A stretch of 64,000 nucleotides of DNA from Desulforamulus ruminis DSM 2154 (GCF_000215085.1 NC_015589.1:806001-870000); one strand, 5' to 3'; counted from the first letter of the stretch, positions 34,191 to 44,485 are shown. A program made the numbers and translations. The notes: a model not told the origin generated them from the sequence alone.

Positions 34191-34240
34191 ATCAATTCAA
34201 AAGCCGATCTGAGTCCGCTCAGGTCGGCTTTTGAATTGAT
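34191..34240 (+). terminator. Long operon terminator
   Basis: A stem of more than 20 bp (arms starting ATCAATTCAAAAGCC and ending GGCTTTTGAATTGAT) with a 4-base loop and one wobble. Confidence 0.8.
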
Positions 34241-34364
34241 TACTAAATAATTTCCCGGCAGCTTGCTTCAGCACAATGATATAGAACCTTGATTTTCTGA
34301 GAAAAACTACCATTGCTGCTAAAGTATATGTTAAAGTATAGGTAAAAAACTGGGGGTGTCCATA

Positions 34365-35387
34365 TTGCTCTGTTTACTAAAAAGGAACAACAGACTTTTT
34401 CTATTGGCTCTCATGGTGCTTTGCCTGACCCTTGTCCCGGTTGCCGCCTGGGCAGACGGGGATATAAAAATATCCATTGCCGATCCGGACAAGCCGGATG
34501 GAGCAAACTATGAGGGAACCACGGTGTATAAGGTTTTGGAAACTCCTACCGTTATTTATGGAGAGAACCGTGCCTTGGGAACCCTGCGTGTAACCGGAAA
34601 AGAAGGCATTCAAGAACCTTTAAGGCAGGGGAACAAAATTTTGGTGAGTTTGCCGGCGGGGCTTTCCTATATGCAGGTGCCCAATGCTGAAAACTATAAG
34701 AATTATGTACAATGGCCTGAAACCGTGGATGGCATGAAAAATCAAATAGCAGACGCACCCGGTGCTCCAGGAGTTAAATTTATTGCCGGAACACCCCGCT
34801 CCATTACTTTGGAAGTAGGAAATATCGATCAAAACGGAGAGAATGTATTTCTGGATATTCTTTTTAATAAAGAGGATTTTAGCACCGTAAGGGTGAGCAA
34901 ACTGCTGGACATTGCTGAAGAATATCAAACTCATCCGGCTGAAGAGGTAACCCGGCTTGACTTTGTTAAAATTTATGCCGATGTGGTGATTCCCTTTGAC
35001 GGTTCCTTAAAGGAAAGCGATGAATCCCTGACGGGGAATTTTTCCGACCTGCCGGAATTAACCGCAAAGGAAGAACAGGCCATCAGCGGGCTCATTCATT
35101 CCGGTCTTGTGGCGGGGTATCCCGGAGGAGCCTTTAAACCTGAGGAAAAAATAACCAGGGCGGAAGCTGTTGCCATGGTGGGGAGATTATTTCCGGAGGC
35201 TGAGCAAAGGCCTGTTTTTAAAGATAAACTTCCTGGCTGGGCTGTGGGGCACATCAATGGGGCTGCAGCACGGGGATTGGTTATAGGTTACCCGGACGGA
35301 ACCTTCCGGGCCGACCACACCATCATCAAGTCCGAAGCCCTGGCCCTTCTGCAAAGATTATTAGAATCTTATTGTAGTCCCAATTAA
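34365..35387 (+). CDS. Secreted protein with C-terminal SLH domains
   Basis: About 340 residues. A TTG at 34365 fits the GGGGG ribosome site; the frame also opens at a GTG at 34356. A signal peptide (hydrophobic LFLLALMVLCLTLVPVAA, cleaved near AWA) leads to a ~190-residue beta-rich domain of unknown type, then two SLH repeats (~225-340) with the signatures GLVAGYPGGAFKPEEKITRAE and GLVIGYPDGTFRADHT. It should be attached to the cell wall polymer at the surface. No enzymatic motif is seen. It stands alone between two terminators. Confidence 0.88.
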   Translation: MLCLLKRNNRLFLLALMVLCLTLVPVAAWADGDIKISIADPDKPDGANYEGTTVYKVLETPTVIYGENRALGTLRVTGKEGIQEPLRQGNKILVSLPAGLSYMQVPNAENYKNYVQWPETVDGMKNQIADAPGAPGVKFIAGTPRSITLEVGNIDQNGENVFLDILFNKEDFSTVRVSKLLDIAEEYQTHPAEEVTRLDFVKIYADVVIPFDGSLKESDESLTGNFSDLPELTAKEEQAISGLIHSGLVAGYPGGAFKPEEKITRAEAVAMVGRLFPEAEQRPVFKDKLPGWAVGHINGAAARGLVIGYPDGTFRADHTIIKSEALALLQRLLESYCSPN

Positions 35388-35442
35388 ATTGGTTTAAATA
35401 AGAACTAATGAAGGCTCCAAGGCAATGCCGAGGACTTCAAAG

Positions 35443-35486
35443 GAAATGAGGCTTTCACCCCCTTAGGCGGGCGGAAGCCTCATTTC
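35443..35486. terminator. Terminator between convergent genes
   Basis: GAAATGAGGCTT pairs with AAGCCTCATTTC, and either strand ends T-rich. It separates the SLH gene from the opposing ATPase gene. Confidence 0.75.
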
Positions 35487-35497
35487 TTAATCGCATT

Positions 35498-36625
35498 TTA
35501 TTCGTTTCCGGACTCCTCGGCATATTTCAAAATTTGTGCCAGGACATCATCCCGCCGGACGTTGATGGCCTCAAAATTCATGGCCGGGATGTAATAGGTT
35601 TCCATGACATCGTGCTCGGCCTTGGCTGCGGCGATGTAATCCACGGCCCGGTGAACGGCGGAATGGAGACGCTCCCGGGCATAGGTAATTTCATCCCCGT
35701 ATAGTTCCAGGATGCTGGAATTCAGGTGTTTGTTCAGGTTATACAGTTTCACTTTTTTAAGGTTGACCAACTGCTGGGGTGTAAATTGGATGAAAGGAAT
35801 TTCCTTCATTACAGCGATTTCCAGGTCCGGAATCACCACTAGGTCTACTTCGGCGGGTTCAAGGGTGGAATGAAATACTTCGCTGTCTAACCCGTTCATG
35901 TACACATGATCAGCCACTTTTCCCAAGATCCCGTAAGCCAGGGCAGTGCAGTCGCCGGTAATCAGGTAAAGCTTTTTTACCTCCTGAAGGACGGTATCCA
36001 AATGGTGGCAGGGCCCTTTAGGGGTAAAGGCGGAGGCAAACAGGCGGCGGACTTTGGCCTCCCGGGCAAACTGAGCAGGGGCGTCGTCCAGTACATCGTC
36101 TATGATATCTAAGGTGATTTTGTTTATTCCCGCCATATTTACGGCTTCCCGGTAATAGGCGGTCAATTCATCTTGAATGACTCTGGCTCCGGCCAATTGA
36201 TGATAGGCAATCTTAAATAGTTTGCCCACCCGGGCGTTGGACTTAAGAATGGCGTCCTTATTTTTAATGATTAAATCTTCATTCCAATAATCTCCCAGAT
36301 GAATAATGGTATCCACAGCTCCGGGGTGTTTAGGATCTACCACATGGGGAGCCGTGCCGTCCAGCAGAGCCACGCCAATGGAGGGGATGCACACTCCGTC
36401 CAGGGATCCGTTGTCCGATGAGCAGCAGTGGTACTCCACATCATAACCCAGTTGAAGCATTTTTTCACCGATGTGGCACATAAAAGTGGATTTCCCAACC
36501 CCGGGTCCTCCTTTTATGACAAAAATTCGGGTGGCGTTCGGTTCAATAATATGGTCATAATAGGAGAAAAAACCCTGACAGGTATTTCCGCCGGGAAATA
36601 CCTTTTTTAGTCTCCCCTGTGCCAT
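35498..36625 (-). CDS. PRK06851-family P-loop ATPase
   Basis: 375 residues from the ATG at 36625 after TAAGGAGG. It has duplicated P-loop-like halves as in the PRK06851 family: the first half shows RIFVIKGGPGVGKSTFM (Walker A) and a following CCSSDNGSLDGV segment. The second half is more degenerate. Cytosolic. Members are common in spore-forming Clostridia and uncharacterised. Its leader contains an ANTAR-type hairpin, discussed separately. It lies downstream of a cheW gene in the same direction but probably has its own regulation. Confidence 0.85.
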   Translation of the reverse strand: MAQGRLKKVFPGGNTCQGFFSYYDHIIEPNATRIFVIKGGPGVGKSTFMCHIGEKMLQLGYDVEYHCCSSDNGSLDGVCIPSIGVALLDGTAPHVVDPKHPGAVDTIIHLGDYWNEDLIIKNKDAILKSNARVGKLFKIAYHQLAGARVIQDELTAYYREAVNMAGINKITLDIIDDVLDDAPAQFAREAKVRRLFASAFTPKGPCHHLDTVLQEVKKLYLITGDCTALAYGILGKVADHVYMNGLDSEVFHSTLEPAEVDLVVIPDLEIAVMKEIPFIQFTPQQLVNLKKVKLYNLNKHLNSSILELYGDEITYARERLHSAVHRAVDYIAAAKAEHDVMETYYIPAMNFEAINVRRDDVLAQILKYAEESGNE

Positions 36626-36689
36626 GAATGTAACCTCCTTATTAGGGTAGAGTAGGCAACGCTGCCATGGCACGGGGTAGCCCTGACTT

Positions 36690-36718
36690 CCAGGCGCCGT
36701 TGCCCGGAACTTTGTTCC
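36690..36718 (-). promoter_or_regulatory. Possible ANTAR-type hairpin in leader of the PRK06851 gene
   Basis: On the minus strand CCGGGC - AACGGC - GCCTGG forms a 6-bp stem with a hexaloop having A1 and G4. An overlapping upstream hairpin GGAAC/GTTCC precedes it. A competing pairing GGCAACG with CGTTGCC further downstream could sequester it. No T tract follows. Confidence 0.45.
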
Positions 36719-36783
36719 TGTAATTCATATTAAGGAGGCCAGGCTGTCTATGACATCTTTTTATCAGGGAAAAACTGGGCAGG

Positions 36784-37209
36784 CTAATGGTCCAATTGCA
36801 CCAGGGCGGAGAGATTGATGAGCAATCCCAGAGCATCCCTATATTTAAAAATCCCTTGCACCAGACGCTCGTTTTCCAATAAGGGTAAGTATGCCGGAAA
36901 CTCAAGCTGTTCCGGGTCATAAAAGGTTACCTCTTCCACGGCATCGACAATGATTCCGGCAGTGTGGTCACCTGCTTTGACCACCATGATTCTTTGCTTG
37001 GCGTTTACATTCTCGGTAGCCCGGCCTAAGACCGGGGCAAGATCGAGAACCGGTATTATGGCAGACCTTAGGCTGATGACACCTTTTATCCACCGGCTTG
37101 CTTTAGGAATCGGAGTGATTTTCACCAGCCTGATAATTTCAAGCACTTCCTCCATGGGTATGGCATAATGTTGTTTCCCCATGGTAAAGACCACGATTTG
37201 TTTAGCCAT
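36784..37209 (-). CDS. cheW: CheW chemotaxis adaptor
   Basis: 141 residues from the ATG at 37209 behind GGGGGTT. Typical CheW sequence: IVVFTMGKQHYAIPMEEVLEII, then GVISLRSAIIPVLDLAPVLG, IMVVKAGDHTAGIIVDAVEEV. It links receptors to the CheA kinase. The start overlaps the end of the chemoreceptor gene, so the two are translationally coupled and probably form one signalling unit. No cheA is present in the window. Confidence 0.95.
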   Translation of the reverse strand: MAKQIVVFTMGKQHYAIPMEEVLEIIRLVKITPIPKASRWIKGVISLRSAIIPVLDLAPVLGRATENVNAKQRIMVVKAGDHTAGIIVDAVEEVTFYDPEQLEFPAYLPLLENERLVQGIFKYRDALGLLINLSALVQLDH

Positions 37210-37210
37210 A

Positions 37211-38818
37211 CTAACCCCCACTTGTTTCAAGCCTAAATTTATTAACCGATTCGTTTAGTTCCTGGGTAATGAAAAGCAGGGCGCCGACAGAGGCGGACAC
37301 TTCTTCCATGGCTGCAGTTTGTTCTTCGGTGGATGCGGCTACATTTTGTATGGCGGCTGTTACCTGCTCGATGGCGGAGGCGATGTCCTGAATTTGTGTA
37401 GATAGGCTTTGTACTGCACTAATGATATTCATAAAATTGCCGCTTACCTCTTTTACAATGTTGTTGCCCGTTTCTACCTCCCGGGCACTGTCATGCATCC
37501 TTGCAACTGCCTGCTGGGATTCCTTTTGAATGGATGCGATCAACTGCTTAATTTCCTGTGTGGCATCCGAGGACTGTTCAGCCAATTTACGTACTTCTTC
37601 AGCCACCACGGCAAAACCGCGTCCGTACTCACCGGCTCTGGCCGCTTCAATGGCTGCGTTTAAGGCCAGTAAATTGGTTTGATCCGCTACCTGGGTTATC
37701 ATTTCAACGATTTTATTGATTTCTAAAGATTTTTCATGAAGACCGTTGATGACATTGACCACTTCCCGGGTGGAGTTGGCAATGCTCTCCATCTGCTTGA
37801 TCACTTTGCGGATTTCCTCATTCCCTGCACCGGCATGACCCGCTGTATCTTCGGATATTCTAGAAATGTTTTGCATATTGGTGGTAATTTGTTCCACTGT
37901 GGTGGCTACTTCTGCCATGGTGGCGGCGTTTTCATTGGCACTGGCCGTGGTTTGCTGGGCGCTGGAGTTTAGCATTTGAGAAGAATCAGCTACATCGTTG
38001 GATTTCTCTTTAATTTGTTGTACCAGTTCCCGCATTTGAAAAATCATTCCTCTAAAACCCTCTGCCAGTCTGCCAATCTCATCCTTTGCCTGAAAATGAA
38101 TTTTTCCGGTGAGATCTCCCTTGGCGGTAAGCTGAACAATTTTCAGCAACTCAGAGATGGGTCGGCTGATCAGGGTAGTCATAAAAAGTCCCATGCTCAC
38201 AGCAAACATCAGGCAAACCACCACCAGAATGATCATGGATAGCATGGCTTGGTTGGCTGTTTGGGTATTGCTGTCTAATTTAAGCTGGGCATTTTCTATG
38301 TTAAGCTTGGTTAATTGCTGTATGGATTGATCTGCTTCCAGGACCTGTTGAATCCATTCCTTATTTTTCAGTAAGGTTAGTGCTTCATTAAATTTATCTT
38401 CTTGAACCAATTGGATAAATTGATTTTGATGTTCCCGGTATTTTCTTACATTCCCTTGTAAGGAATCAAAAATTTTACGCTCCTCATCGGTTTGGATCTT
38501 CTTTTCAAATTCAACAAGATTGCTATTCATCTGCCGGTCCAGTAGACTGATCTTTTCTAAACATTCTGCCACAGCCGCCTGATCCTCTTGATTTATGATG
38601 CAGTCGCGTAAATTAACTCTTACCAGTTGAAAATCCACGCCAATTTCCCCGATTTCCACCAGGGAAACGGTATTGTATTCGTATAGTTGCGAATAGATAT
38701 CATCAACGGTCCTTAAATTAATAATTCCAAGCACGCCAATCAGTCCTGCCATTAGAACCAGCAGCATAAAGGTGGACAAAAGTTTGGTTCTTATCTTTAA
38801 GTTGGTAAACCATTTCAT
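37211..38818 (-). CDS. Methyl-accepting chemotaxis protein
   Basis: 535 residues from the ATG at 38818 after TTGGAGGAG. Membrane helix ~11-31, four-helix-bundle sensor ~32-185, second helix ~190-210, HAMP ~212-265, and the signalling coiled coil with [18 protein letters not shown]. It follows the PAS-GGDEF-EAL gene and precedes cheW, forming an operon that couples chemotaxis with cyclic-di-GMP turnover. Confidence 0.95.
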   Translation of the reverse strand: MKWFTNLKIRTKLLSTFMLLVLMAGLIGVLGIINLRTVDDIYSQLYEYNTVSLVEIGEIGVDFQLVRVNLRDCIINQEDQAAVAECLEKISLLDRQMNSNLVEFEKKIQTDEERKIFDSLQGNVRKYREHQNQFIQLVQEDKFNEALTLLKNKEWIQQVLEADQSIQQLTKLNIENAQLKLDSNTQTANQAMLSMIILVVVCLMFAVSMGLFMTTLISRPISELLKIVQLTAKGDLTGKIHFQAKDEIGRLAEGFRGMIFQMRELVQQIKEKSNDVADSSQMLNSSAQQTTASANENAATMAEVATTVEQITTNMQNISRISEDTAGHAGAGNEEIRKVIKQMESIANSTREVVNVINGLHEKSLEINKIVEMITQVADQTNLLALNAAIEAARAGEYGRGFAVVAEEVRKLAEQSSDATQEIKQLIASIQKESQQAVARMHDSAREVETGNNIVKEVSGNFMNIISAVQSLSTQIQDIASAIEQVTAAIQNVAASTEEQTAAMEEVSASVGALLFITQELNESVNKFRLETSGG

Positions 38819-38859
38819 GATTTTGTCTCCTCCAATGAAATAAGTTTTTAAGACGTCAT

Positions 38860-41709
38860 TCACTCCGTTAGAAAACCCTTACTTAATATTTTTTCTATCT
38901 CTGTACCAGGCAAAGGTTTGCTGTAATAGTATCCCTGAACGATAGAACAGCCCAGTCTTTTTAAGAAAGCAATCTGCTCTTTGGTTTCAACCCCCTCTCC
39001 AACCACTTCCAGGTGAAGGCTTTTGGCCAGTACGATAATGGTGGAAACGATGGCTTCATCTTCCTGGTCACTGGTAATGTCCGAGATAAAAGAACGGTCG
39101 ATCTTAAGCTTTTTTAGAGGGAATCTTTTTAAGTAGTTAAGGGATGAATAACCGGTTCCGAAGTCATCTACGGAGATACTCACGCCCATAGATTTTAGAG
39201 AGTTAAGGATCTTTATGGTCAGCTCCGGATCTTTCATGGCGGTACTTTCGGTAATTTCCAGTTCCAACTGGGTGGGATCAATCTTAGTTTCTTCAAAGGT
39301 GCGCGTAATGGTTTCAATTAGTGAACTTTGTTGGAAATGCCTGGCAGATAAATTAACGGCAATTTTTAAGGTTTTGTTTTTCTTTAGCCATATCCCGGCC
39401 TGAGTGCAGGCTGTTTTTAACACCCATTTTTCGATGGGAATAATTAAACCGGCTTCCTCTGCCAGTGGAATAAACTCTTCCGGAGAAATTAACCCCATGG
39501 TGGGATGAATCCACCGCAGCAAGGTCTCAACCGCGATAATTTCTTTGCTTTCTATATGGACCTGGGGTTGGTAGTAAAGGATAAGCTCCTGTTGTTCCAG
39601 GGCATGGTGCAGGTGATTTTCCAGTCGAACCTTCCTTAATGACCTGTCCTGAATGGTGGAGGTATAAAATTGATAATTGTTTTTTCCCCTTTCCTTGGCC
39701 CAGTACATGGCGGTATCCGCTCTTTTTAAAAGGGTTTCTGCGTCTTCTCCATCCCCGGGATACGTGGCAACACCAATACTGGCGGTAAAATAAAACTCAA
39801 GGTCATCAATAATCCAGGGCTTACGGAAACCATGAAGTATTTTTTCCACAATTTCTTTTAAAGCCTCATTATGCGGCAGTTCCAATAAAACAGTAAATTC
39901 ATCGCCACCCATGCGGCTGACAATCCCCTGATTGTCAACGATAGCGGTTAACCTTTTACCCACATCCACCAGTAATTTATCACCGGCCCCATGGCCCAGA
40001 GTGTCATTAACCCGTTTAAACATATCCAGATCGATGAATAAAACAGAAATGGTATTTATGCTGCTGCCTGTAGCTTCAAGTCGATTGGCTAATATCTCCG
40101 TAAATTTGGTTCTGTTGGGAAGTCCTGTAAGGGTATCGTTAAAGGCAAGAAAACTAATTTTTTCCCCTGTTTTTTTCCGTTCCGTAATATCTTCTTTAAC
40201 GGCAAGATAATGGGTTATTTTGTCAGTGGAATCCCGAATGGAGGAGATGGAAGCATACTCCCAGTAAAGCTCCCCGCTTTTCTTTTTATTTAAGAATTCT
40301 CCCCGCCACTCTTGTCCGGCAGAGATCACTTTCCATAGTTTTTTATATTCCTCGAGCGGAACCTTGCCGGATTTTAAAATGCGGGGATTCTTACCAATGA
40401 CTTCATCATAGTGATAACCTGTGATTTCGGTAAATTTTGGGTTTACATATTCGATCTCTCCGGCGGTATTGGTGATAATAACAATGCTCGGGCCTTGTTC
40501 TACTGCGGTGGACAACTTTAAAACCTGCTCTTTGGTAGACTTTAATTCCGTAATGTCGTAGCATACGCCGATATAACCTGCGAATTCCCCTTTTATGCCG
40601 CTGTAGGGCCTCCCGGAGTGGATAATCCAGCGATATTTTCTGTCGTATCTCCTAAGCCGGTATTCAAGCTTGAAGGGTCTCCGATCTTTAAGGGCGTGAC
40701 GATAAGCAATGGAAACGTTACCCACATCATCAGGATGAATGTTTTCCATCCACCCGTAATTTTGTTCTTCCTGCAGAGTCCTGCCGGTAAAATCAAGCCA
40801 GCTTTTATTCAAATCAATATATCGTCCGCGTCTGTCTGCGTGCCAGGCCAAAGTGGGCAATTCGTTAAAGATACTGAGGTAGAAATCCCGGGAGTCTTTG
40901 ATGGCATCCTCTACTCTTTTTCTCTCGGTAATGTCACGAATGGACTCGATGGCGCCAATCACCTGATGATTTTCATCGTACAGAGGAGTTGCCTTGGCCC
41001 AAAGATAGATGTCTTGGCCCGGGAAAAAATTTTCCACAAAGCTTTGGGTGTAAAGGGAATCGTTGGTTCTTTTTAAGTCGTAGGTACAGTCAAATTGATC
41101 AAAGGTATCCGAGAAAATAAAATCAATCAGCATGGGCCGGGCCTCATTGTAAAAAGGCAGCGAATAGGCAAAATCACCCTTCCCAATCATGTCCTCCTTT
41201 TTAACTCCTGTCATTGTCTCCATGGCACGATTCCAGGCGATTACTTTTCTTTCTTTGTCAATGGCAAAAGTTGCATCGGGCAGGAATTCAATCATACTGT
41301 TCAGTTGCTTTTGGGCCAAACGTAGTTTTTTTTCTACTTCAATACGATCGCTGATGTCTCTAATGATACTTAATAAAAAATTGTCACTATCAAACCGAAA
41401 TGCCTGAGAACTTACTTCCACCGGAAAGCTGCTTCCGTCCTTACGCCGGTGGGTAGCCTCAAACAGCAGATGCTCTTTGCTTGCCTCCTGCATCTGCTCT
41501 TTAACTAAAGAATCCGCATCGGGCTGCCTTAAGTCAAAGATGGTTTTATTTACTAACTCCTCATAACTAAAACCATAAGCATCAACGGCGGACCGATTGG
41601 CATCGACAATTCTACCGTCACTTTGTAGAATCAGAATAATATCCCGAGAGTGATTGAAGATTAACTCATATCGATTTTGTCGGTGGTTAAACCGGGTCTC
41701 TTTCTTCAT
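38860..41709 (-). CDS. PAS(4)-GGDEF-EAL cyclic-di-GMP protein
   Basis: 949 residues from the ATG at 41709 after GGGAGTG. No membrane helix. Four PAS/PAC units (~15-130, ~140-265, ~270-390, ~395-515) precede a GGDEF domain with an intact SRMGGDEF and an EAL domain. The EAL signature reads ETLLRW, but [20 protein letters not shown] and EGVE are conserved, so phosphodiesterase activity remains possible. No RxxD inhibitory site precedes GGDEF. First gene of the operon with a chemoreceptor and cheW. Confidence 0.93.
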   Translation of the reverse strand: MKKETRFNHRQNRYELIFNHSRDIILILQSDGRIVDANRSAVDAYGFSYEELVNKTIFDLRQPDADSLVKEQMQEASKEHLLFEATHRRKDGSSFPVEVSSQAFRFDSDNFLLSIIRDISDRIEVEKKLRLAQKQLNSMIEFLPDATFAIDKERKVIAWNRAMETMTGVKKEDMIGKGDFAYSLPFYNEARPMLIDFIFSDTFDQFDCTYDLKRTNDSLYTQSFVENFFPGQDIYLWAKATPLYDENHQVIGAIESIRDITERKRVEDAIKDSRDFYLSIFNELPTLAWHADRRGRYIDLNKSWLDFTGRTLQEEQNYGWMENIHPDDVGNVSIAYRHALKDRRPFKLEYRLRRYDRKYRWIIHSGRPYSGIKGEFAGYIGVCYDITELKSTKEQVLKLSTAVEQGPSIVIITNTAGEIEYVNPKFTEITGYHYDEVIGKNPRILKSGKVPLEEYKKLWKVISAGQEWRGEFLNKKKSGELYWEYASISSIRDSTDKITHYLAVKEDITERKKTGEKISFLAFNDTLTGLPNRTKFTEILANRLEATGSSINTISVLFIDLDMFKRVNDTLGHGAGDKLLVDVGKRLTAIVDNQGIVSRMGGDEFTVLLELPHNEALKEIVEKILHGFRKPWIIDDLEFYFTASIGVATYPGDGEDAETLLKRADTAMYWAKERGKNNYQFYTSTIQDRSLRKVRLENHLHHALEQQELILYYQPQVHIESKEIIAVETLLRWIHPTMGLISPEEFIPLAEEAGLIIPIEKWVLKTACTQAGIWLKKNKTLKIAVNLSARHFQQSSLIETITRTFEETKIDPTQLELEITESTAMKDPELTIKILNSLKSMGVSISVDDFGTGYSSLNYLKRFPLKKLKIDRSFISDITSDQEDEAIVSTIIVLAKSLHLEVVGEGVETKEQIAFLKRLGCSIVQGYYYSKPLPGTEIEKILSKGFLTE

Positions 41710-41934
41710 AAAAATTTTCACTCCCATTTCATAAAAACCAAGTATTGCTTTATAATATGAAAACGCAAGCTAGCCGTTACCACATTCTGGAATAAGTTGG
41801 CGGTTTAAAAAAGACGCTGGATGCAGACCGCTTTTTTGTTGCTTTAATAAAATCAGGCAAATTTTTTGTCACTGGTTCCGCCATCGTTTGCCAACTTCAT
41901 TTGGGCGGGCTGTCAAAATAAAATGGGGCTGTGC

Positions 41935-42090
41935 AAAAAGAACCAGAAAAGGTCCCTATTGCACAGCCCTAAAAAATAATAGAACACGGATTTTATGGAT
42001 TTCTACTGATTGTTACGGATTTAATATAAATAATAAAATCCGCGCAAATCCTTATCATCCGTTAAATCCGTGTTCTATTTCTTATTAGCC
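41935..42090 (+). repeat. MITE-like palindromic repeat, copy A
   Basis: Begins with a GGGGCTGTGCAAAAAGAACC hairpin closed by a GCACAGCCCT arm, then AAAAAATAATAGAACACGG, an AT-rich core with several ATCCG/CGGAT units, and a closing CCGTGTTCTAT that is complementary to AGAACACGG. A diverged copy, split by the IS, is at 54747-56596. It contains no ORF. Confidence 0.75.
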
Positions 42091-42163
42091 TATTGTTTGT
42101 TGGACTGCTCTTTGGTCCACTTTTGCTACACTCCCCACGGGGAGAGATTTTTTTGTGAACTTA

Positions 42164-42206
42164 GGAAAAATCAGGCATCCCGCTCCTTGAAGAGGATGGA
42201 ATGCCA
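42164..42206 (-). terminator. Probable asnB terminator
   Basis: On the minus strand GGCAT pairs with ATGCC with further inner pairs, followed by TGATTTTT. It begins 13 bases after the asnB stop. Confidence 0.5.
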
Positions 42207-42218
42207 TTTAAAACAAAA

Positions 42219-44069
42219 TTAATCCACTTTAATAGAAACATGATATTCATTTAACCAGTGATTTAATTGATACAGGTAAGCAAACAACTGGGGGCCGGTC
42301 ATTAACTGGCCAAACCAGGGTCTGGCAAAGTGGTCGCCTTCCCCTTGGAGCATGGATCGGACGGTGCTGATGTCGATTAACTCCAGAAGGGGGGAGGAAG
42401 GATCATCCAGGATGTCCTGCAACAGGGTTTTTACGGCGGATAGATAGGCCGGATTATGGGTTTTGGGATAGGGGCTTTTACGACGTTCCAGAACTTCCTC
42501 CGGAAGAACCCCGGCCAGGGCCAGGCGGAGCAAGCCCTTTTCCCGGTCGTTAAAGCTCTTTATGGACCAGGGAACATTCCACACATATTCCACCAGACGA
42601 TGGTCGCAGAAGGGCACGCGGACTTCCAGACCGGTGGCCATGCTCATCCGGTCCTTGCGGTCCAGTAGGGTTTGCATAAACCAGACGATATTCAGGTAAA
42701 ACATTTCCCGTCTTCTGGCTTCAAGGGGATCTTCGCCGGGCAGGCGCGGCACCTCTTCAATGGTTTCGCGGTAACGGGCCGCCACATATTCCTCTAAAGG
42801 AACTGCCCGGCGCAATTCCGGGGAAAGCAGGTCTGCCCGCTCCCGGGTGGCCTGGGACCAGGGAAAGGTATTAGCGTTTAAGGCATCTTCCTGATGGAAC
42901 CAGGGGTATCCCCCAAAAACTTCGTCGGCACATTCTCCAGATAAGGCGACGGTGGCTCCCTTTTTAATTTCCCGGCAGAACAAATAAAGAGAGGAGTCTA
43001 CATCGGCCATACCCGGCAAGTCCCGGGCCAAAAGAGCCGTTTTTAAAGCTTCCACCAGCATGGGCGTGTCGACGGTAAAATAATGATGCTGTGACCCCAG
43101 GAAATCGGACATGACTTTTACCCAGGGAGCGTCCGCATTGGGCTGGAAAGCACTGGCTTTAAAGTACCGGTCGTTATCCACATAATCAATGGAATAGGTG
43201 TGCAGGGAACCCATACGGTTCTTTTTATAAGCTAAGCTGGCAAAGGTGGACAGGGCGCTGGAGTCCAAGCCGCCGGACAGCAGCGTGCAGACAGGGACGT
43301 CCGCCACCAACTGCCTGGATATGGAGTCTTCCAGAAGTTCTCTCACCCGGTGAACGGTTGTGTGAAGATCATCCCGGTGAGGTTCGCTGACCAGGTTCCA
43401 GTAACGGCTGATATGAACACCCTGATCATTGTATAGTAGGCGGTAGCCAGGGCGCAATTCCTGAACATCTTTAAAAACTCCCTGGCCGGGAGTGCGGGCC
43501 GGTCCCAGGCCGAATATCTCCGCCAAACCTTCTTCATTTACCTCCGGTTTCACCAGGGGATGAGCCAGCAGCGCTTTTAACTCGCTGCCAAAAATGAAGG
43601 CGCTGCCTCTGCGGGCGAAGAAGAGGGGTTTAACACCCATGCGATCCCGGGCCATAAACAAGCTTTGGGCGGACTCACTCCAGATGCCAAAGGCAAAAAT
43701 GCCGTTAAAGCGTTCCACGCATTGACCGCCCCATTCAATATAAGAGGCCAGGAGAACCTCGGTATCCGAGTGGCCCCGGAAGCGATGTCCCCGCACTTCC
43801 AGTTCCCGGCGCAGTTCCGGGGTATTGTATAATTCGCCGTTATAAACAATCACGTAGGTACAGTCGCCCTGTTGGCGAATCATGGGTTGGGCGCCCCCTT
43901 CCGGGTCCACTACGCTTAGACGACGGTGGCCCAGGGCAGCCCGGGAAGAATACCAATAGCCCTCGGCATCCGGACCCCGGTTGGTGAGCGTGGCAGTCAT
44001 TTGCTCCAGAATGATTCGAGCTCCGGACAGATCAATTTCTCGGTCAATCCAACCCGTTATTCCACACAT
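42219..44069 (-). CDS. asnB: Asparagine synthetase, glutamine-hydrolysing
   Basis: 616 residues, ATG after AAGGGAGG. Cys2 of MCGITGW is the Ntn-type glutaminase nucleophile; NGELYN and the SDTEVLL segment line the glutamine site. The C-terminal synthetase domain has the PP-loop LLSGGLDSSALS near residue 265 and a conserved SGECADEVFGGYPW. It makes asparagine from aspartate, ATP and glutamine. Its leader carries an ANTAR-type hairpin that overlaps a terminator. It is divergent from the ANTAR regulator gene. Confidence 0.95.
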   Translation of the reverse strand: MCGITGWIDREIDLSGARIILEQMTATLTNRGPDAEGYWYSSRAALGHRRLSVVDPEGGAQPMIRQQGDCTYVIVYNGELYNTPELRRELEVRGHRFRGHSDTEVLLASYIEWGGQCVERFNGIFAFGIWSESAQSLFMARDRMGVKPLFFARRGSAFIFGSELKALLAHPLVKPEVNEEGLAEIFGLGPARTPGQGVFKDVQELRPGYRLLYNDQGVHISRYWNLVSEPHRDDLHTTVHRVRELLEDSISRQLVADVPVCTLLSGGLDSSALSTFASLAYKKNRMGSLHTYSIDYVDNDRYFKASAFQPNADAPWVKVMSDFLGSQHHYFTVDTPMLVEALKTALLARDLPGMADVDSSLYLFCREIKKGATVALSGECADEVFGGYPWFHQEDALNANTFPWSQATRERADLLSPELRRAVPLEEYVAARYRETIEEVPRLPGEDPLEARRREMFYLNIVWFMQTLLDRKDRMSMATGLEVRVPFCDHRLVEYVWNVPWSIKSFNDREKGLLRLALAGVLPEEVLERRKSPYPKTHNPAYLSAVKTLLQDILDDPSSPLLELIDISTVRSMLQGEGDHFARPWFGQLMTGPQLFAYLYQLNHWLNEYHVSIKVD

Positions 44070-44106
44070 ATGCTTTCATCCTCCCTTTTAAATAGGATAA
44101 ATAATC

Positions 44107-44181
44107 AAAACAAAAGCCACCATGGTAAAGGGGGATGCCTTAACCACGTGGCGCCGTTGCCAGTTGGCAGGATTTGTTCCG
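44107..44181 (-). promoter_or_regulatory. asnB leader: ANTAR-type hairpin overlapping terminator
   Basis: Minus strand: TGGC - AACGGC - GCCA (44149-44162) is a short stem with a hexaloop having A1 and G4. Its 3' arm GCCA also begins a terminator stem (GCCAC ... GTGGC, 10 bp with a bulge) followed by TTTTGTTTT. An upstream hairpin around GGAACAAATCC is non-canonical as the first ANTAR hairpin. Confidence 0.65.
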
Positions 44182-44192
44182 CTTTCTTTATT

Positions 44193-44222
44193 ATTTTATG
44201 TGGGCAGAATTTAAAATGTCAG
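44193..44222 (-). promoter_or_regulatory. asnB promoter
   Basis: Minus strand CTGACA (44217-44222), 18-base spacer, TAAAAT (44193-44198). Transcription would begin a few bases before the leader hairpins. Confidence 0.55.
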
Positions 44223-44357
44223 TGCTGGGTACAGGCAATTTATGGTTTCCAATCAATGCGGGCTGAAAGCCGGCAGGATACCGGAAGTAAAGAGCCTGCG
44301 GTATGGCCGGTTAGATCGAAGAATATTGTATACTTGGCCGGAGGGAGAAAAAACCTA

Positions 44358-44387
44358 TTGACTGGGGATTGACCTCTGCAATATAAT
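44358..44387 (+). promoter_or_regulatory. Promoter of ANTAR regulator gene
   Basis: TTGACT (44358-44363), 18-base spacer, TATAAT (44382-44387). The predicted start lies about 20 bases ahead of the first leader hairpin. Confidence 0.7.
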
Positions 44388-44414
44388 ACACACATATAAT
44401 AGCTGAATATCAAT

Positions 44415-44485
44415 GGATACAATGTTGTATCCTATCAAGGCAACGATGCTCAGGCAGGTAGAGGTTTACCTGTCTGGGTTTTTTT
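44415..44485 (+). promoter_or_regulatory. ANTAR tandem-hairpin leader with terminator, own-gene control
   Basis: Hairpin 1: GGATAC, loop AATGTT, GTATCC. Hairpin 2: GGC, loop AACGAT, GCT, a weak stem. Both hexaloops have A1 and G4, as the ANTAR RNA target requires. The 3' side of hairpin 2 overlaps a 12-bp terminator stem (44449-44460 with 44467-44478) followed by seven T. Confidence 0.8.
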
